This document shows, in pieces, positions 1 through 9,766 of a stretch of DNA of 64,000 nucleotides. A program made the position numbers and the translations under genes. The DNA is from Trichomonas vaginalis G3 (Eukaryota > Parabasalia > Trichomonadida > Trichomonadidae). The notes under the pieces were generated by a model, which made no database searches, was not told the DNA's origin, and saw only the letters and a program-made list of their open reading frames with translations. Positions within the stretch are counted from its first letter, which is position 1. Each line of letters opens with the position of its first letter. The stretch spans positions 15,434,205 through 15,498,204 of the forward strand of contig NC_067206.1 in the NCBI RefSeq assembly GCF_026262505.1, in the 5' to 3' direction.

Positions 1-232
1 AGTCATAATAATGTGGTGCTGGAGCTGGGTCAGGCAATGTCATATCTGCCATTTCATAAACTCTTAAATATTTCTTTTGTTCGTCTCCATATAAGTTTAA
101 GTAGCAGTTGTTGTCTAATGGAACTTTAACTTGTGTACCATCATTCTTTTTATAGCTTACATACATTTCATTGTTATTTTTCGGAATGAGTTTATGCCGT
201 GTACCATTTTTAAGGACTGTACCAACTGCCAT
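1..232 (-). CDS. Open frame running off the window edge, probably fibre-associated
   Basis: A minus-strand frame opens at an ATG at 232 and stays open to the window edge (over 75 codons). The visible protein is rich in N, K and Y and ends, as far as seen, in a short proline/alanine stretch. It lies directly downstream of the fibre gene, so it is probably a tail or tip part of the same module or a separate small virion protein. I recognise no family. Confidence 0.4.
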   Translation of the reverse strand, partial: MAVGTVLKNGTRHKLIPKNNNEMYVSYKKNDGTQVKVPLDNNCYLNLYGDEQKKYLRVYEMADMTLPDPAPAPHYYD

Positions 233-369
233 CTAAAATATTTATTTTCTTCATTGACAGAAAAGTCACCAACAATAGTTTCAATATTTTTTGTTGTTCT
301 ATCAAACTTTGGTATATTTCATTGAATATGTATTATCTGCTTTCTTTTCAAGGCTAACGTTTAAATCTG

Positions 370-2727
370 TTATTTCAGAAGATGTAGTGTATGTCCAACG
401 TCACTTTTACTGTTTAAGGTTTCTTGTAAGTTTGTAATATCAGATATAGAATGTGTATGAGTCTTATCTGCTTTTGTCTCTAATGTTTCCTTAAGACTTG
501 GTATTTGGTTAATATAATGTATATGAGTCTTTTTAGAATATTCGTTTTCAGCTCTTGTCACTTCACTTGACATTTTATTGTCAACATATGTTTTGTCTGC
601 TAGTTCAGGATGAGTATGTTCTTTTGTTGCATAAGCATTGTTAGCTCTTTCTTCTTCTTTTGCTATTGCATCGTCTACATATTCTTTGTCAGCTTTGTTG
701 TCAACATCTGCTTTCAGAAGAAGTTTATTTATATCGGAGATGTTGTGTTTATGAGATTTCAAAACTTTGTTCATTGCTTCGAGTTCAACTTTGTCAGCTT
801 TACTTTTAATAACATCTTCAAAAGTTATTTTTGCTTTAACTCTCAATGTAAATCTTGGTTCAACTAATACACCGTTAACATTGAAAGTAGAGGCATAAAT
901 TTCACCGGTATAACCAAATGCTTCTGGTGCTTTAGCTACATCATACTGTACAGTACAGCTTATGTCATAACCTTTAGCACAAATGTATTTATATCTTCTT
1001 TCATTAACATTTTTTGTCTTCGCTTCATCACTTTGTGTTAAATATCCATGGTAGTCCGTTATAATCTGTTCGTCTGAAGTTATATAATGAACGTGGTTTT
1101 TATCTGCTTTTTGTGAAAGAAGTTCAACAACTTTTGCTTCACTTATGTTACCAGTGTCACTTTCATTTATTTTTGTCAGCATTGCGTTCAAAACTTCATA
1201 AAGACTAACTACTTCTTTTGGTTCTTGAAACAATGAGTCAAAAGTCTTTCTTAACATTACATCTTCAACTGTTATGACTGAGTCAATACCTTTCTCTTTT
1301 ATTGTCTTAGCTAACTGACCTAAAACAACGAACATATAGTCTAAAATATTATCTTCAGTGTTAAACACTATACAGTTTTCACGAATTGTTGTGTTTGTTG
1401 CTGTTAAAACTTCTTTAAACTCAGGATATATATTCAGTAGATTTTCAACAATTGTTTGAACCACTTGTCCTCCTTCATCTAAATCTCTTGCTGCCATTAA
1501 AGGATGTAAATTAATTGGTTCAATAATTCCGAGACGAGGGTTGTAAGCAAGTCCGTCGAACATATTTTTACGTTTGAGTGCCCAGTTAGTTAGTTTCTTT
1601 GTATTATATGTTACTTTACCCCATAAATTTTTGAGACCGTCAAAGAAACTTCCTGTATTTCCATGTAATTTAGCAAACTCAACATAAAACTTCATGCTAT
1701 CTATGCCACCAAGAAAAGCCCAGAGTGCATCTATCTCACTTTGCATGGTTATAAGAGATGCAGTTGTTACACCTGATGAAAATAAAGTAAACAACCACCC
1801 TAACCAACTCTTACCTGCTCCACTTTGTTCTACTTTCACAAAATCACTGATATGACTTTTTAAGTATTCTTTCGTAAGTAATGTGTCTCCAGGTGTAACG
1901 TCTCTAACGATATTATCTCCGTCAAAAGTCAATGTTCTAACTTGTGTCCGTGCAGCCTTTATTTTAAGGCATGCATAGTCTGGTGTTTGAGGAGCAGAAG
2001 GCTCGATGTATGTAATTTTAAAGAAATCGTCATAATTTTTCTTAAAGGTTTCATATGTTGTTTTGAATGTATTGAACCTCATTATTATATCAAGAAGTTT
2101 TGTCAATGAGTCAGCAATTGCTTCATCTACTGTTGACGTTTTGAGTTTTATTTCTGCTGAGTCGTTTATGAATGGTACTTGACATTGAGTTGTATATGGG
2201 TCAAATCCTGTAGGACCCAAATGAAGCAAGTAGTCTAAAATATCACGAACAGACTTTGAGACAGTTGTGTCGTTCTTCATGACGATTTCACCATTTACAA
2301 TGAATGGCATAGTACATGAAGTTATTTGTGGGTCAAAACCAGAAGGATTGAAATGAAGCATATAGTTCAGCGCCTCATACACTGACTTATACACTGTTTC
2401 ATTATTTTTTGACACAATTTCACCATTTACAATGAATGGCATTGTCGAAGGAGTTGTTTTTGTATCGAACCCTGAAGGATTGAAGTTAAGAATGCTTTCA
2501 AGAGCTTCATATACAGACCTATAAACAGTTGTGTCGTTCTTCATGACGATTTCACCATTTACAATGAATGGCATAGTACATGGAGTTAAAATAGGGTCAA
2601 ACTTTTCATAGTCCTTCCATGTTATGTATTTCTCAGTATTTCCATCAGATAACAATATATTTGTCAGTAAGTGTGAGAGAGTATTGACCAAAATATAAAC
2701 GTTTAGCTCTGTCAGCTTCATACGCAT
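370..2727 (-). CDS. Fibre-like virion protein (785 aa)
   Basis: This is a long fibre-like protein, probably the host-contact spike. Near the N-terminus a unit beginning MPFIVNGEIV and ending in a YEAL-type helix occurs three times (residues ~50-165), with a weaker fourth. A middle segment (~230-480) is globular-looking. The C-terminal third holds short repeats of the form KADKxHTH...ISDI..L, typical of trimeric phage-type fibre shafts. Homologues are the fibre at 15113-18171 (element B) and that at 38416-39726 (element C). The C-terminal repeat DNA (about 388-723) is nearly identical to element C. The exact start is uncertain: the nearest divergent gene starts at 2761. The end of the protein may be altered. 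Confidence 0.7.
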   Translation of the reverse strand: MRMKLTELNVYILVNTLSHLLTNILLSDGNTEKYITWKDYEKFDPILTPCTMPFIVNGEIVMKNDTTVYRSVYEALESILNFNPSGFDTKTTPSTMPFIVNGEIVSKNNETVYKSVYEALNYMLHFNPSGFDPQITSCTMPFIVNGEIVMKNDTTVSKSVRDILDYLLHLGPTGFDPYTTQCQVPFINDSAEIKLKTSTVDEAIADSLTKLLDIIMRFNTFKTTYETFKKNYDDFFKITYIEPSAPQTPDYACLKIKAARTQVRTLTFDGDNIVRDVTPGDTLLTKEYLKSHISDFVKVEQSGAGKSWLGWLFTLFSSGVTTASLITMQSEIDALWAFLGGIDSMKFYVEFAKLHGNTGSFFDGLKNLWGKVTYNTKKLTNWALKRKNMFDGLAYNPRLGIIEPINLHPLMAARDLDEGGQVVQTIVENLLNIYPEFKEVLTATNTTIRENCIVFNTEDNILDYMFVVLGQLAKTIKEKGIDSVITVEDVMLRKTFDSLFQEPKEVVSLYEVLNAMLTKINESDTGNISEAKVVELLSQKADKNHVHYITSDEQIITDYHGYLTQSDEAKTKNVNERRYKYICAKGYDISCTVQYDVAKAPEAFGYTGEIYASTFNVNGVLVEPRFTLRVKAKITFEDVIKSKADKVELEAMNKVLKSHKHNISDINKLLLKADVDNKADKEYVDDAIAKEEERANNAYATKEHTHPELADKTYVDNKMSSEVTRAENEYSKKTHIHYINQIPSLKETLETKADKTHTHSISDITNLQETLNSKSDVGHTLHLLK

Positions 2728-2760
2728 ATGCAGCTATACTCATATTTTAATGAGAATAAA

Positions 2761-3500
2761 ATGTTGTTCTATTTGCAAAGTACAGACCCAAACGAATACG
2801 GGACAGTAAAGCTACAAACAAACTTAGGTCTACAGAATGAGGCGCTTGCATTCAGAATGGTTGACTTCAATACTATCGCTTCATTCGTTATAACAGATGA
2901 AACAGATTTCATGGAGATTGAAATAGATGGAAAGAAGCACGAAATAAGATTTCACAATAATGTAGAATATAAGATGGAAACATTAGCTGGAGTGTTAAAT
3001 GCTCTCATAAATACTACAATAAACAAGGATAACGAAGAAAACTTAATGAATGTTAAACTTATTGCAGGAGTTTTGAAGTTCAGTTATGCGAAGGAGTTTA
3101 AGATACAGAATGAGTCATAGAGTACAACTTCTTTTGGGTGCATACCATATGACATTTCCTTTGAAAAGTGTTGACAAAACGATTGAGATGAAATCTGTTC
3201 CATACGTATGTTATGGTAATTGTTTATACATTGAGTCTAAAATAGCTAATGTCACAGGCATTTCAGGAGTTAATAGTAAAGGTTCAGTAGAATATAAATC
3301 CTTCTGTTATGCAGTCAATTCAATGTTCATTCCAAACGTTCCTGTCATAGCAACTCATTTAGGTAAATGGGTTCGCATTAGTCCTCATAATTTGAAAGAC
3401 ATGCAATTCAGACTTGTTGACTTTCAAGGAGAGCCTGTAGAACTGAAGCACCAGTGCGAATGACTGTTGAAGTTGACTTTTTAGAAAATATTAAATGCAA
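2761..3500 (+). pseudogene. Jelly-roll-like minor capsid (penton-like) protein, broken
   Basis: This is a homologue of the open gene at 12884-13663 in element B, sharing the N-terminal MLFYLQSTDPN-type start and the closing RLVDFQGEP motif. That closing pattern (RLVD.xGxP followed by a short hydrophobic strand) is what I expect at the end of penton-like jelly-roll proteins of Polintons. This assignment is inferred, not proven. The gene is divergent from the fibre gene and lies 30-odd bases from it. It is broken, with about one break. Confidence 0.6.
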
Positions 3501-3734
3501 CAGCTTACAAGAGAACTCAGAGCTAAAAATATAAAGTATGAATGTTATGTATTAGGTCATGAACTTTGGTTGTTGCTGTTTGATGAAACAAATGAGTTAG
3601 TTATGTCAGTCAAGAGAACAGAAAAATATTGTGTTAGTGAAAACTGCACCAAGTCAATAAGATTAGGTTTGCATTATGAAGATGAGTTCGATACTGTTGA
3701 AGAAGTTTTGGATAGATATTACAAATTGCTTTAA
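3495..3734 (+). CDS. Small protein of unknown function (79 aa)
   Basis: This short open frame starts at an ATG inside the end of the preceding gene. The protein has a mixed charge pattern and ends in an acidic helix (EDEFDTVEEVLDRYYKLL). I see no homologue elsewhere in the window. The tight packing between two element genes supports it as real, but its size leaves doubt. Confidence 0.45.
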   Translation: MQQLTRELRAKNIKYECYVLGHELWLLLFDETNELVMSVKRTEKYCVSENCTKSIRLGLHYEDEFDTVEEVLDRYYKLL

Positions 3735-4344
3735 TTTACTAAAACATATTTCAAGCAAAGTTTATATTCTGTTGAAAGTTTTGTATACTCGTTCGAATAT
3801 TTATACTTAAACTCAACTCCTGTAGTTCCTGGTGTTTCAATGATGCGGATGTTACCTATTTCATGAATGGTGGCGTTTGACCACAGCATTCGATTTCAGG
3901 GTCGAGATAGTCAATGACACATTGTTTCCCTGTTATTCGTGATATAACATTTTCAAGGTCCTCCTTTGTTAGAATTATTTGGTTCTTGCTTATAAGATTT
4001 ACCAAAAGCTTCTTATCGTCTTTGAGTAAAATTGTTTGGTATAACTGAAGAAGGTAATGGTCTACGTTATCTGAAGGATTTGTTTGAACATTTGTGTAAG
4101 GATTGTCGTTGGCTTCTCTTGAAAGAATTTGGTCCAGTGGTGGATACTCTAACTTAACATCTGATGTAGCGTTAGCATTTGAAGCTGAGTTTAAATTCAC
4201 GGATTTCAGCTCTGGTTCTGGTTCTTTCAAACACTCTGAACTATAGTTCTTTATGACAATATTGTTTGTCGTTCGTGAGTCAACATTTGATGTTGGTTCA
4301 ATTGGAACATTAACGGCACCAGCTAAGATGGATTTGCTTCTCAT
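3734..4344 (-). pseudogene. Conserved element protein starting MRSKSILAGAVNV, broken
   Basis: This is the counterpart of the 216-aa protein at 12225-12875 in element B. Both have a low-complexity N-terminal half, then a helical part containing LLKDDKKLLxNLISKNQ and a cysteine pair in the EIECCGQ motif. A shorter relative with ISCCG lies at 48376-48952 in element C, so the family is conserved across three elements. Function is unknown; the position between virion genes suggests a structural role. It is broken, with about one break. Confidence 0.6.
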
Positions 4345-4378
4345 TTCATATAGAATAAAAACCTTTTATATGTATGAA

Positions 4379-4771
4379 ATGAACAATATACTCGACAAGG
4401 GTTTGAATGTAAAGCTAACGAATGAAAATATTGTTGAATTCACTGAGACAGGAGCTGTGTATAAAGATGTAGAACTACTGAACAAAAGAGCTAAGGGAAG
4501 AAGCAGGAACATGAACAAAGGGTGGAAGCCTATAAAAATTTATGTCAATGATGGCTCAGGAGGTTCAAACATAAAGTATGCAGAAAGTTATAGAGTTTAT
4601 GCTCTCAAAGGTGAAAAGCCTTCATTTAAGAACAGCTATTCTAACGCATATCCTCAAAAGCTAACGGATGGGGAAGTGGATGATATGAATGACAGCAAAA
4701 ATATTAACAGAAATGGCGACAGAGATGCATGGAATTTGTTTACCATCAGTCAATTGAAGGTTAAACTTTAA
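4379..4771 (+). CDS. Conserved small element protein (MNNILDKGLNVKL family, 130 aa)
   Basis: This 130-residue protein has a near-identical counterpart at 9763-10155 in element B. Its basic middle (KAKGRSRNMN) is followed by a glycine-rich turn (NDGSGGSNIKY) and a tail rich in asparagine and aspartate. It is divergent from the MRSKS-family gene, with about 35 bp between the two start codons, and its end meets the end of the ATPase gene. I do not recognise a family; a small DNA- or capsid-binding virion protein is possible. Confidence 0.6.
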   Translation: MNNILDKGLNVKLTNENIVEFTETGAVYKDVELLNKRAKGRSRNMNKGWKPIKIYVNDGSGGSNIKYAESYRVYALKGEKPSFKNSYSNAYPQKLTDGEVDDMNDSKNINRNGDRDAWNLFTISQLKVKL

Positions 4772-5655
4772 AACAATGTTGGTCGTTCCCATGGAATATT
4801 TTTGACTTTAATGGTATTAGTCATGATATGAATCTCAAGGTATGAACGAGGAGAGATGAGAGACTTATATGCTTCCCAAATTTCTTCAAAAGGTAATGTT
4901 ATACCTGACTGTTTCCAAATGAGTTCAATATCATAACGTGAGAAACCTTGAAAGATAACGAAGTCAGTTATGAGACGTTTTATGTTTAAAGCAAGAAAAC
5001 GCCATGTTTGCATAAGTATTGCTACAGTTAAGTGGTAATGTCTGACTTTAGTAATGATGTTAGCTAATGGTGAGTCTGGTTTTGACACTAAACCTTTTCC
5101 GGCGAAGTCGTCACAAACGAGCAGAGTGTTTGAAGGATACTTTTTGAAGGGGTATTTTGAAAGTTTTGATAGAATGTAGTTTGTAAGTCGTTTCATATCG
5201 TAAACTCCTGAGTATTGACGTAAGTGGTGTTTGTCAATAATTCTTTCCATCTCCTCAGAAGTCTTTTGCATTCCTGACTGTATGAACTCTACGATGGCAT
5301 AATATTTCCTCTTACGTCGAATGTAACGTTGAAGAAATTCAATGAGTTCACTGTCTGGAACTTTAACGACAGAGGCTTGAACTTTTGACATAAATGTTTT
5401 CGCTGTTGAGTCCATAGAGTCTGAAGTTGCTGATATAATGATTTGGTCATAGTAAGAGTCGTTTCCTAAACGTTCTGTTATGAGTATATGACGAATGAGG
5501 TTAAATGTCTTACCTGAACCCATCTTTCCACAATAGAAATAAACACCATTTGAACAGAACTCATAGTCCTTACTGAAAGGAAGAATAAGAGAAGAGTTAA
5601 GTTTGTCTGTAGTTTCATTCATGTCTTCATCTACGTCATGTATTAAATGCTTCAT
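4768..5655 (-). CDS. Packaging ATPase, FtsK/HerA type (295 aa)
   Basis: This is the genome-packaging ATPase expected in Polintons. A Walker A motif (GKMGSGKTFN) lies near residue 42, and a Walker B-like strand (NTLLVCDDFAGKG) lies near residue 180. An RHYHLTVAILMQTWR segment after it fits the sensor/arginine region of A32/FtsK-like enzymes. The length (~300 aa) is usual. It starts 16 bp from the oppositely oriented virion gene at 5672, forming a head-to-head pair. Element B carries a close copy (8881-9766), while the ATPase of element C is far more diverged. It looks whole. Confidence 0.85.
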   Translation of the reverse strand: MKHLIHDVDEDMNETTDKLNSSLILPFSKDYEFCSNGVYFYCGKMGSGKTFNLIRHILITERLGNDSYYDQIIISATSDSMDSTAKTFMSKVQASVVKVPDSELIEFLQRYIRRKRKYYAIVEFIQSGMQKTSEEMERIIDKHHLRQYSGVYDMKRLTNYILSKLSKYPFKKYPSNTLLVCDDFAGKGLVSKPDSPLANIITKVRHYHLTVAILMQTWRFLALNIKRLITDFVIFQGFSRYDIELIWKQSGITLPFEEIWEAYKSLISPRSYLEIHIMTNTIKVKNIPWERPTLF

Positions 5656-5671
5656 TTTATCTCCATTAAAA
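5656..5671. promoter_or_regulatory. 16-bp bidirectional start region between ATPase and virion gene
   Basis: Only 16 bases separate the ATG of the minus-strand ATPase from the ATG of the plus-strand virion gene. The spacer reads as an AT-rich imperfect inverted repeat (TTTTA ... TAAAA). The same layout recurs at 8864-8880, 38398-38415, 40683-40699 and 48953-48972. Both transcripts must start within or just inside this stretch, so leaders would be almost absent. The regulatory role is inferred from recurrence. Confidence 0.55.
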
Positions 5672-6553
5672 ATGCAAGTCAGAAATATTCAGAACATAGC
5701 ACCGAGTCTAACTGACAAGAGTATAAAGATATACTATGAACACGTTATGATGAAACCTACCAAAATTCAAGAAAGTCAGTATACTTATGAATATCCAAGA
5801 CACTGGGTAGAGTATGTAGGAGGTGAGAAAGCTATTGAAATCAGACAGGTTCGAAGTATTCCAGCAGGAAGAACAATATTATTGAAGAACTTTAATGTTT
5901 TGAGATATAATGATGAAACAAAGAAGCAAGATAGTTTCCCTGTTGCTGTGTATGTGAACTTAGATACAGGAGATGACATGAAAGTTTTTAACACAAAGCT
6001 TCAAACGGTAGTGAGAGAACAACTGACTGCGGAAGGGCATCCATTACCTTCAGAAGTTACCATAGCATATAATTTTGAAACAAACTCAATAGATTTTAAA
6101 GTCGTCTCTGCAAAGAAGTCAGGATTTACATTTAATGAAGCAGATGTCTATTCGAATGAAAACTTCAAAGCTATTGCATGGTTAGATAATGACGATTGCT
6201 TTAAGAAAATATTTAAATTCAGTGACTCAAAGATGTCAATAGATGACCTTCGTGGAATGTTACTATCGACGTTTACAGTTGAAGGTTCAGCAGGATTGCT
6301 TACAAGATTGTCAATTGGTGGTATTTGGTCTCGTGAGAACATTGTTATAAAATCCAGTATAAGTGAATTTGCTGAAGAATCTATATTATGTCTTTCAAAC
6401 TACATGTATTCGCCGCCAAAGCATTATAGTATAACAAACTTTGTCAGTAAGTTTAACATAAGACTTGTCGAACCTTCTTCAATGAAAGATGTTGTGCTAC
6501 CTAAAGATGGAAAGGATGGACTCATTATTGAGATGATTTTAATAGCATATTAA
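5672..6553 (+). CDS. Virion protein, penton/jelly-roll-like (293 aa)
   Basis: The ATG at 5672 is chosen because it follows the shared spacer and because the element B homologue starts at the same MQVRN motif. The N-terminal half carries YEYPRHWVEY ... EKAIEIRQ, a pattern also seen at 38113-38397 (YPLRWL...RKAIGFRR) and 27308-27682 (LPIDWS...KYIGL). The C-terminus ends with RLVEPSSMKDVVLPKDGKD and a hydrophobic strand, like other minor capsid-like proteins here. A minor capsid or penton-like role is inferred from this closing motif and from pairing with the ATPase. It looks whole. Confidence 0.6.
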   Translation: MQVRNIQNIAPSLTDKSIKIYYEHVMMKPTKIQESQYTYEYPRHWVEYVGGEKAIEIRQVRSIPAGRTILLKNFNVLRYNDETKKQDSFPVAVYVNLDTGDDMKVFNTKLQTVVREQLTAEGHPLPSEVTIAYNFETNSIDFKVVSAKKSGFTFNEADVYSNENFKAIAWLDNDDCFKKIFKFSDSKMSIDDLRGMLLSTFTVEGSAGLLTRLSIGGIWSRENIVIKSSISEFAEESILCLSNYMYSPPKHYSITNFVSKFNIRLVEPSSMKDVVLPKDGKDGLIIEMILIAY

Positions 6554-6578
6554 ATGAGCTTGTTCTTGAAGGTCATTC

Positions 6579-6773
6579 ATGATAACTGTTGTAGAAGATG
6601 TTAGCAATTGTTCAGACATTTTGAAGCGTATAGATGATATAAGAAAGAAGTTAGATAGACCGCAAAGCGGTGAGGGCGAAGCCCGTGAGAACGCTTATGT
6701 TTCATTGACTTTCTCCAGTAACGAGAACTTTTATGAGATAATATTGAAGAGAGATGATTTTAATATGGTGTAA
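6579..6773 (+). CDS. Small protein of unknown function (64 aa)
   Basis: This 64-residue frame ends with a TAA that is immediately followed by the ATG of the next gene. A leucine/isoleucine-rich N-terminal helix is followed by SGEGEAREN, which is encoded by a pair of small hairpins (6659-6684), and then a short beta-like tail. No family is recognised. Confidence 0.45.
   Translation: MITVVEDVSNCSDILKRIDDIRKKLDRPQSGEGEARENAYVSLTFSSNENFYEIILKRDDFNMV
6659..6684. repeat. Tandem pair of triloop mini-hairpins inside a gene
   Basis: Two adjacent perfect small hairpins lie within the coding frame: ACCGC-AAA-GCGGT (6659-6671) and GGGC-GAA-GCCC (6674-6684). They are GC-rich in an otherwise AT-rich gene. 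Similar pairs occur at 16243-16273 and 27226-27258, with a nested form at 12476-12506. Confidence 0.7.
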
Positions 6774-7301
6774 ATGGTAGCTTGGGCAGCTTTAGGCGCA
6801 ATGGGAACAAAAGCATTAGCATTTGGAGCAAAAGCACTTGGAGCTTATGACGCAGTAAATAAAATGAGTGGAGGAAGGGTTTCGAAGACATTAGATGCAA
6901 ATAAAGGAAAGATTGGAGGCTGGGTTGCAAAGAAGTTAAGATTAAATAAAATAGGGCTCATAAATAAAGCATCCAATTTGGTTGCGACTGAGTCAGAAAA
7001 TGCTTTAGGAAAGGACGATGAGTTTGTAAAACACGCAAAAGACTTTAATGACCAGATGAAAGGTGAAACAATGCATTTAAATAGAGTCGATGGAACTAAA
7101 GAAAATGTTTCTTCTCCACTAGTAGTTCTTCCGTATGGTCCCTATGGAATGTATGGAAACCCTTACGAAAGACCATTTGACCCATTGACTGGTGGAAGTA
7201 ACTGGTATCATTACGGACGAAGAAGAAAGACAGTCAAGTTGGAGACAGACGTGAAGAAAGCAACTAAAAAGAAACCAAGGAAGAGAGTTATAAAGCAATG
7301 A
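6774..7301 (+). CDS. Small alanine/glycine-rich basic protein (175 aa)
   Basis: The N-terminal ~40 residues are rich in alanine and glycine (AALGAMGTKALAFGAKALGA), able to form a hydrophobic or amphipathic helix. The C-terminus is strongly basic (KKATKKKPRKRV). The composition resembles membrane-active minor virion proteins such as adenovirus protein VI/pX, and resembles the short proteins at 37305 and 40700 in element C. That role is inferred from composition only. The start codon abuts the preceding stop codon. Confidence 0.55.
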   Translation: MVAWAALGAMGTKALAFGAKALGAYDAVNKMSGGRVSKTLDANKGKIGGWVAKKLRLNKIGLINKASNLVATESENALGKDDEFVKHAKDFNDQMKGETMHLNRVDGTKENVSSPLVVLPYGPYGMYGNPYERPFDPLTGGSNWYHYGRRRKTVKLETDVKKATKKKPRKRVIKQ

Positions 7302-7457
7302 ATTCAACAGGGTGAAAAAAGAGGTGAAAAAAGAGGTGAGATCTCACCACTTCACCTAAATTTATTTTTGTGCTATGTTTTCATACGTGTGAGGGTGGTG
7401 ATATCATTAATTTTTAAGTTTATTTTTTATTTTATTTTTTATTTTATTTTTATATAA
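7302..7457. promoter_or_regulatory. Intergenic spacer with palindrome and ATTTTTAT start motif
   Basis: This spacer holds direct repeats of GAGGTGAAAAAA, a palindrome GGTGAGATCTCACC, then runs of T and an ATTTTTATATAA motif just before the ATG at 7458. That motif matches the element-type start motif found before most genes here. Confidence 0.45.
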
Positions 7458-7742
7458 ATGACAGAACAAAAGCAACTCATACAAATTCCACAGTATAACA
7501 AACATACATTTAAACATTTATTCTTCCTTCCTGAGTATAACATGTTCTTTACACTTCATCCTAAACCAGTTGACTATACATTGACTGTGTATAAAGATTG
7601 TCATGGTAGTTTTATAAAAACTTATGATGATGAAGGTAAGTTAACAAGACTATGCATTTCAAAACTTGAGAAACTTTATGACTTCAAGTATGACTATAAT
7701 AGGGTTAACATTGACGATGAAGATATAGAAGAAAATTTATGA
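7458..7742 (+). CDS. Conserved small protein (MTEQKQLIQIPQYN family, 94 aa)
   Basis: This 94-residue protein has the pattern NKHTFKHLFFLPEYNMFF and an acidic C-terminus. A relative lies at 28597-28929 (NNHEFENLFFVPKENAFY, again with an acidic tail), so the family recurs in two places. The start at 7458 follows TTTTTATATAA directly. No function is recognised. The gene sits at the outer edge of the recognisable part of element A. Confidence 0.55.
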   Translation: MTEQKQLIQIPQYNKHTFKHLFFLPEYNMFFTLHPKPVDYTLTVYKDCHGSFIKTYDDEGKLTRLCISKLEKLYDFKYDYNRVNIDDEDIEENL

Positions 7743-8198
7743 GAACGTTTATTTTTTCATTAGTGAGTTCGTTAGCGAAGTCGTTAGTGAGGTGAAATGG
7801 TTGCTGGCTTTGTAAATATTTAAGTTTAAGTTAGTGTTGTCGTTTGTGTTGTAAAATATACGTTAGCGATTTTGTAAAGTGTCAAATTCACATATAATGG
7901 GAAAGTAGGTGCGCAGTGCCTCCGTACACGACGAACCCATACTAACTCCTTAGTACCAATGTAATATAAATGCTCCAAAAATACCATCCCTCCTTCCAAA
8001 AGCGTAAGAACCGATAACATTTACAAAATATTAAATTTATTTTGTAAATTTTCCAAAAGCCTTAGTACCAATGTAATATAAATGCTCCAAAAATACCATC
8101 CCTCCTTCCAAAAGCGTAAGAACCGATAACATTTACAAAATATTAAATTTATTTTGTAAATTTTCCAAAAGCCTTAGTACCAATGTAATATAAATGCA
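7743..8198. other. Junction region between elements A and B, no gene seen
   Basis: About 450 bases lie between the last gene of A and the first trace of B. The left part has repeated GTTAGYGA-like motifs, and the right part is the 112-bp tandem repeat described separately. Neither a clear terminal inverted repeat nor a target duplication could be assigned. Confidence 0.5.
7948..8198. repeat. 112-bp tandem repeat, two copies plus a partial third
   Basis: The motif CCTTAGTACCAATG starts at 7948, 8060 and 8172, giving a 112-base period. The two full copies look identical by eye and the third stops after about 27 bases, where the element B capsid-like gene begins. The near identity means the duplication is recent. 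Confidence 0.85.
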
Positions 8199-8863
8199 CT
8201 AAAAACCCAACTGCCAATAGCATGTTAATAAATAATCATCATTTTTAATGGAAATTGATTTTGGTAAGTACTCCAGGAGGTCATTTAATGTTATCTGTTC
8301 TGCTCCAAACTGAGCAAATCGATAAAAACATTCATCATTATTAATTCCTGTAATCTCTTGAAAATTTTTATTTGTGTATATATTTTCAATCTCATCACCG
8401 ACAGCACCATCTTTTAAATCAAATATGAAACCAGCTTTTGAATTTGAATTAACACGAAATTCTATTGAATTAGTTTCAAAACTATAAAACATATCAACTT
8501 CATTAGGTTGAGGATATCCGGTACCTTTTAACTGTTCCTAAGATAAGATTTAATCTTTTTATTAAATGCTGTCATATCATCTCCTGTGTCTAAATCTATA
8601 TAAATCTGTAAATCATATTGATGATATTATCTCTTATTACCAAAGTTATATAATTCAGTGGTTCGTCCTGCAGGAATGGTTTTTATCTGTCTTATTTCAA
8701 TTGCTTTTTCGCCAGTGTTATAATCAACCCAGTGTTTAGGGTATTCATAAATGTATTCACCATTGATTATTTTAAACGGTTGTGAAAATATGTGCTCATA
8801 ATAGATTTTAATACTTTTATCATTAAGACTGGGAACGGTATTAACAAAATTTCTGACTTGCAT
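8199..8863 (-). pseudogene. Virion protein homologous to the 5672 gene, broken
   Basis: It shares the MQVRN start, the EYIYEYPKHWVDY motif and the FETNSIEFRV segment with the element A protein at 5672-6553. The part nearest 8199 is missing, lost at the tandem-repeat junction. It is broken, with a few breaks. Its start lies 17 bp from the divergent ATPase gene. Confidence 0.7.
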
Positions 8864-8880
8864 TTTTAATTATAATAAAA

Positions 8881-9766
8881 TGAAACATTTATTTGAAGAA
8901 GTAGATGAAAAAATAAATGAAAAATCTGATAAACTCAATAGTTCATTAATTCTTCCCTTCAGTAAGGATTATCAGTTCTGTTCAAACGGTGTGTTTTCTA
9001 TTGCGGAAAATGGGTTCGGGAAAGACTTTTAATTTAATTCGTCATATTTTAATTACTGAACGTTTAGGCTCTGATTCATATTATGACCAAATCATTATAT
9101 CAGCAACTTCAGATTCAATGGATTCAACAGCGAAGACGTTTATGAGTAAAGTTCAGGCATCAGTAATTAAAGTTCCAGGTAGCGAATTAATTTCTTTTCT
9201 TCAACGATATATAAGAAGAAAGAAAAAATATTATGCAATAGTTGAATTTATACAATCAGGAATGCAAAAGACCTCGGAAGAAATGGAAAGAATTAATGAT
9301 AAACATCATTTGAGACAGCAGGATGGTACGTATGATATGAAACGATTGACAAACTACATTCTCTCAAAACTTTCAAAATATCCTTTTAAAAAAATATCCA
9401 TCAAACACTTTATTAGTTTGTGATGATTTCGCTGGTAAAGGTTTAGTTTCAAAACCAGATTCACCATTAGCTAATTTAATTACTAAAGTCAGACATTATC
9501 ACATGACTGTAGCAATACTTATGCAAACGTGGAGGTTTTTAGCATTAAACATTAAACGTTTAATTACTGATTTCGTTATATTTCAAGGTTTCTCAAAATA
9601 CGATATAGAATTAATTTGGAAGCAATCAGGAATAACATTACCTTTTGATGAAATCTGGGATGCTTATAAATCACTCATTTCACCACGTTCATATTTAGAA
9701 ATTCATATAATGACTAATACGATTAATGTTAAAAATATACCTTGGGAAAGACCAACATTATTTTAA
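8881..9766 (+). pseudogene. Packaging ATPase, broken copy
   Basis: This is a close relative of the element A ATPase, with the same Walker A segment (GSGKTFNLIRH), ISATSDSMDSTAKTF block and C-terminal IPWERPTLF. High similarity over the full length shows A and B belong to one family. It is broken, with about two breaks. Confidence 0.8.

Larger units (their letters stand above)
1..7742. mobile_element. Element A: Polinton-like element, right part
   Basis: This is a Polinton/Maverick-like element entering from the left edge. Its parts in the window are fibre (-), a jelly-roll-like virion protein (+), several small genes, a packaging ATPase (-), a second virion protein (+) and amphipathic small proteins (+). 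Gene order mirrors element B in inverted orientation, and most protein pairs are clearly homologous. Neither terminus was recognised. Most genes look whole; about two or three breaks are visible. The nearly identical fibre segment shared with element C suggests a young element. Confidence 0.8.
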
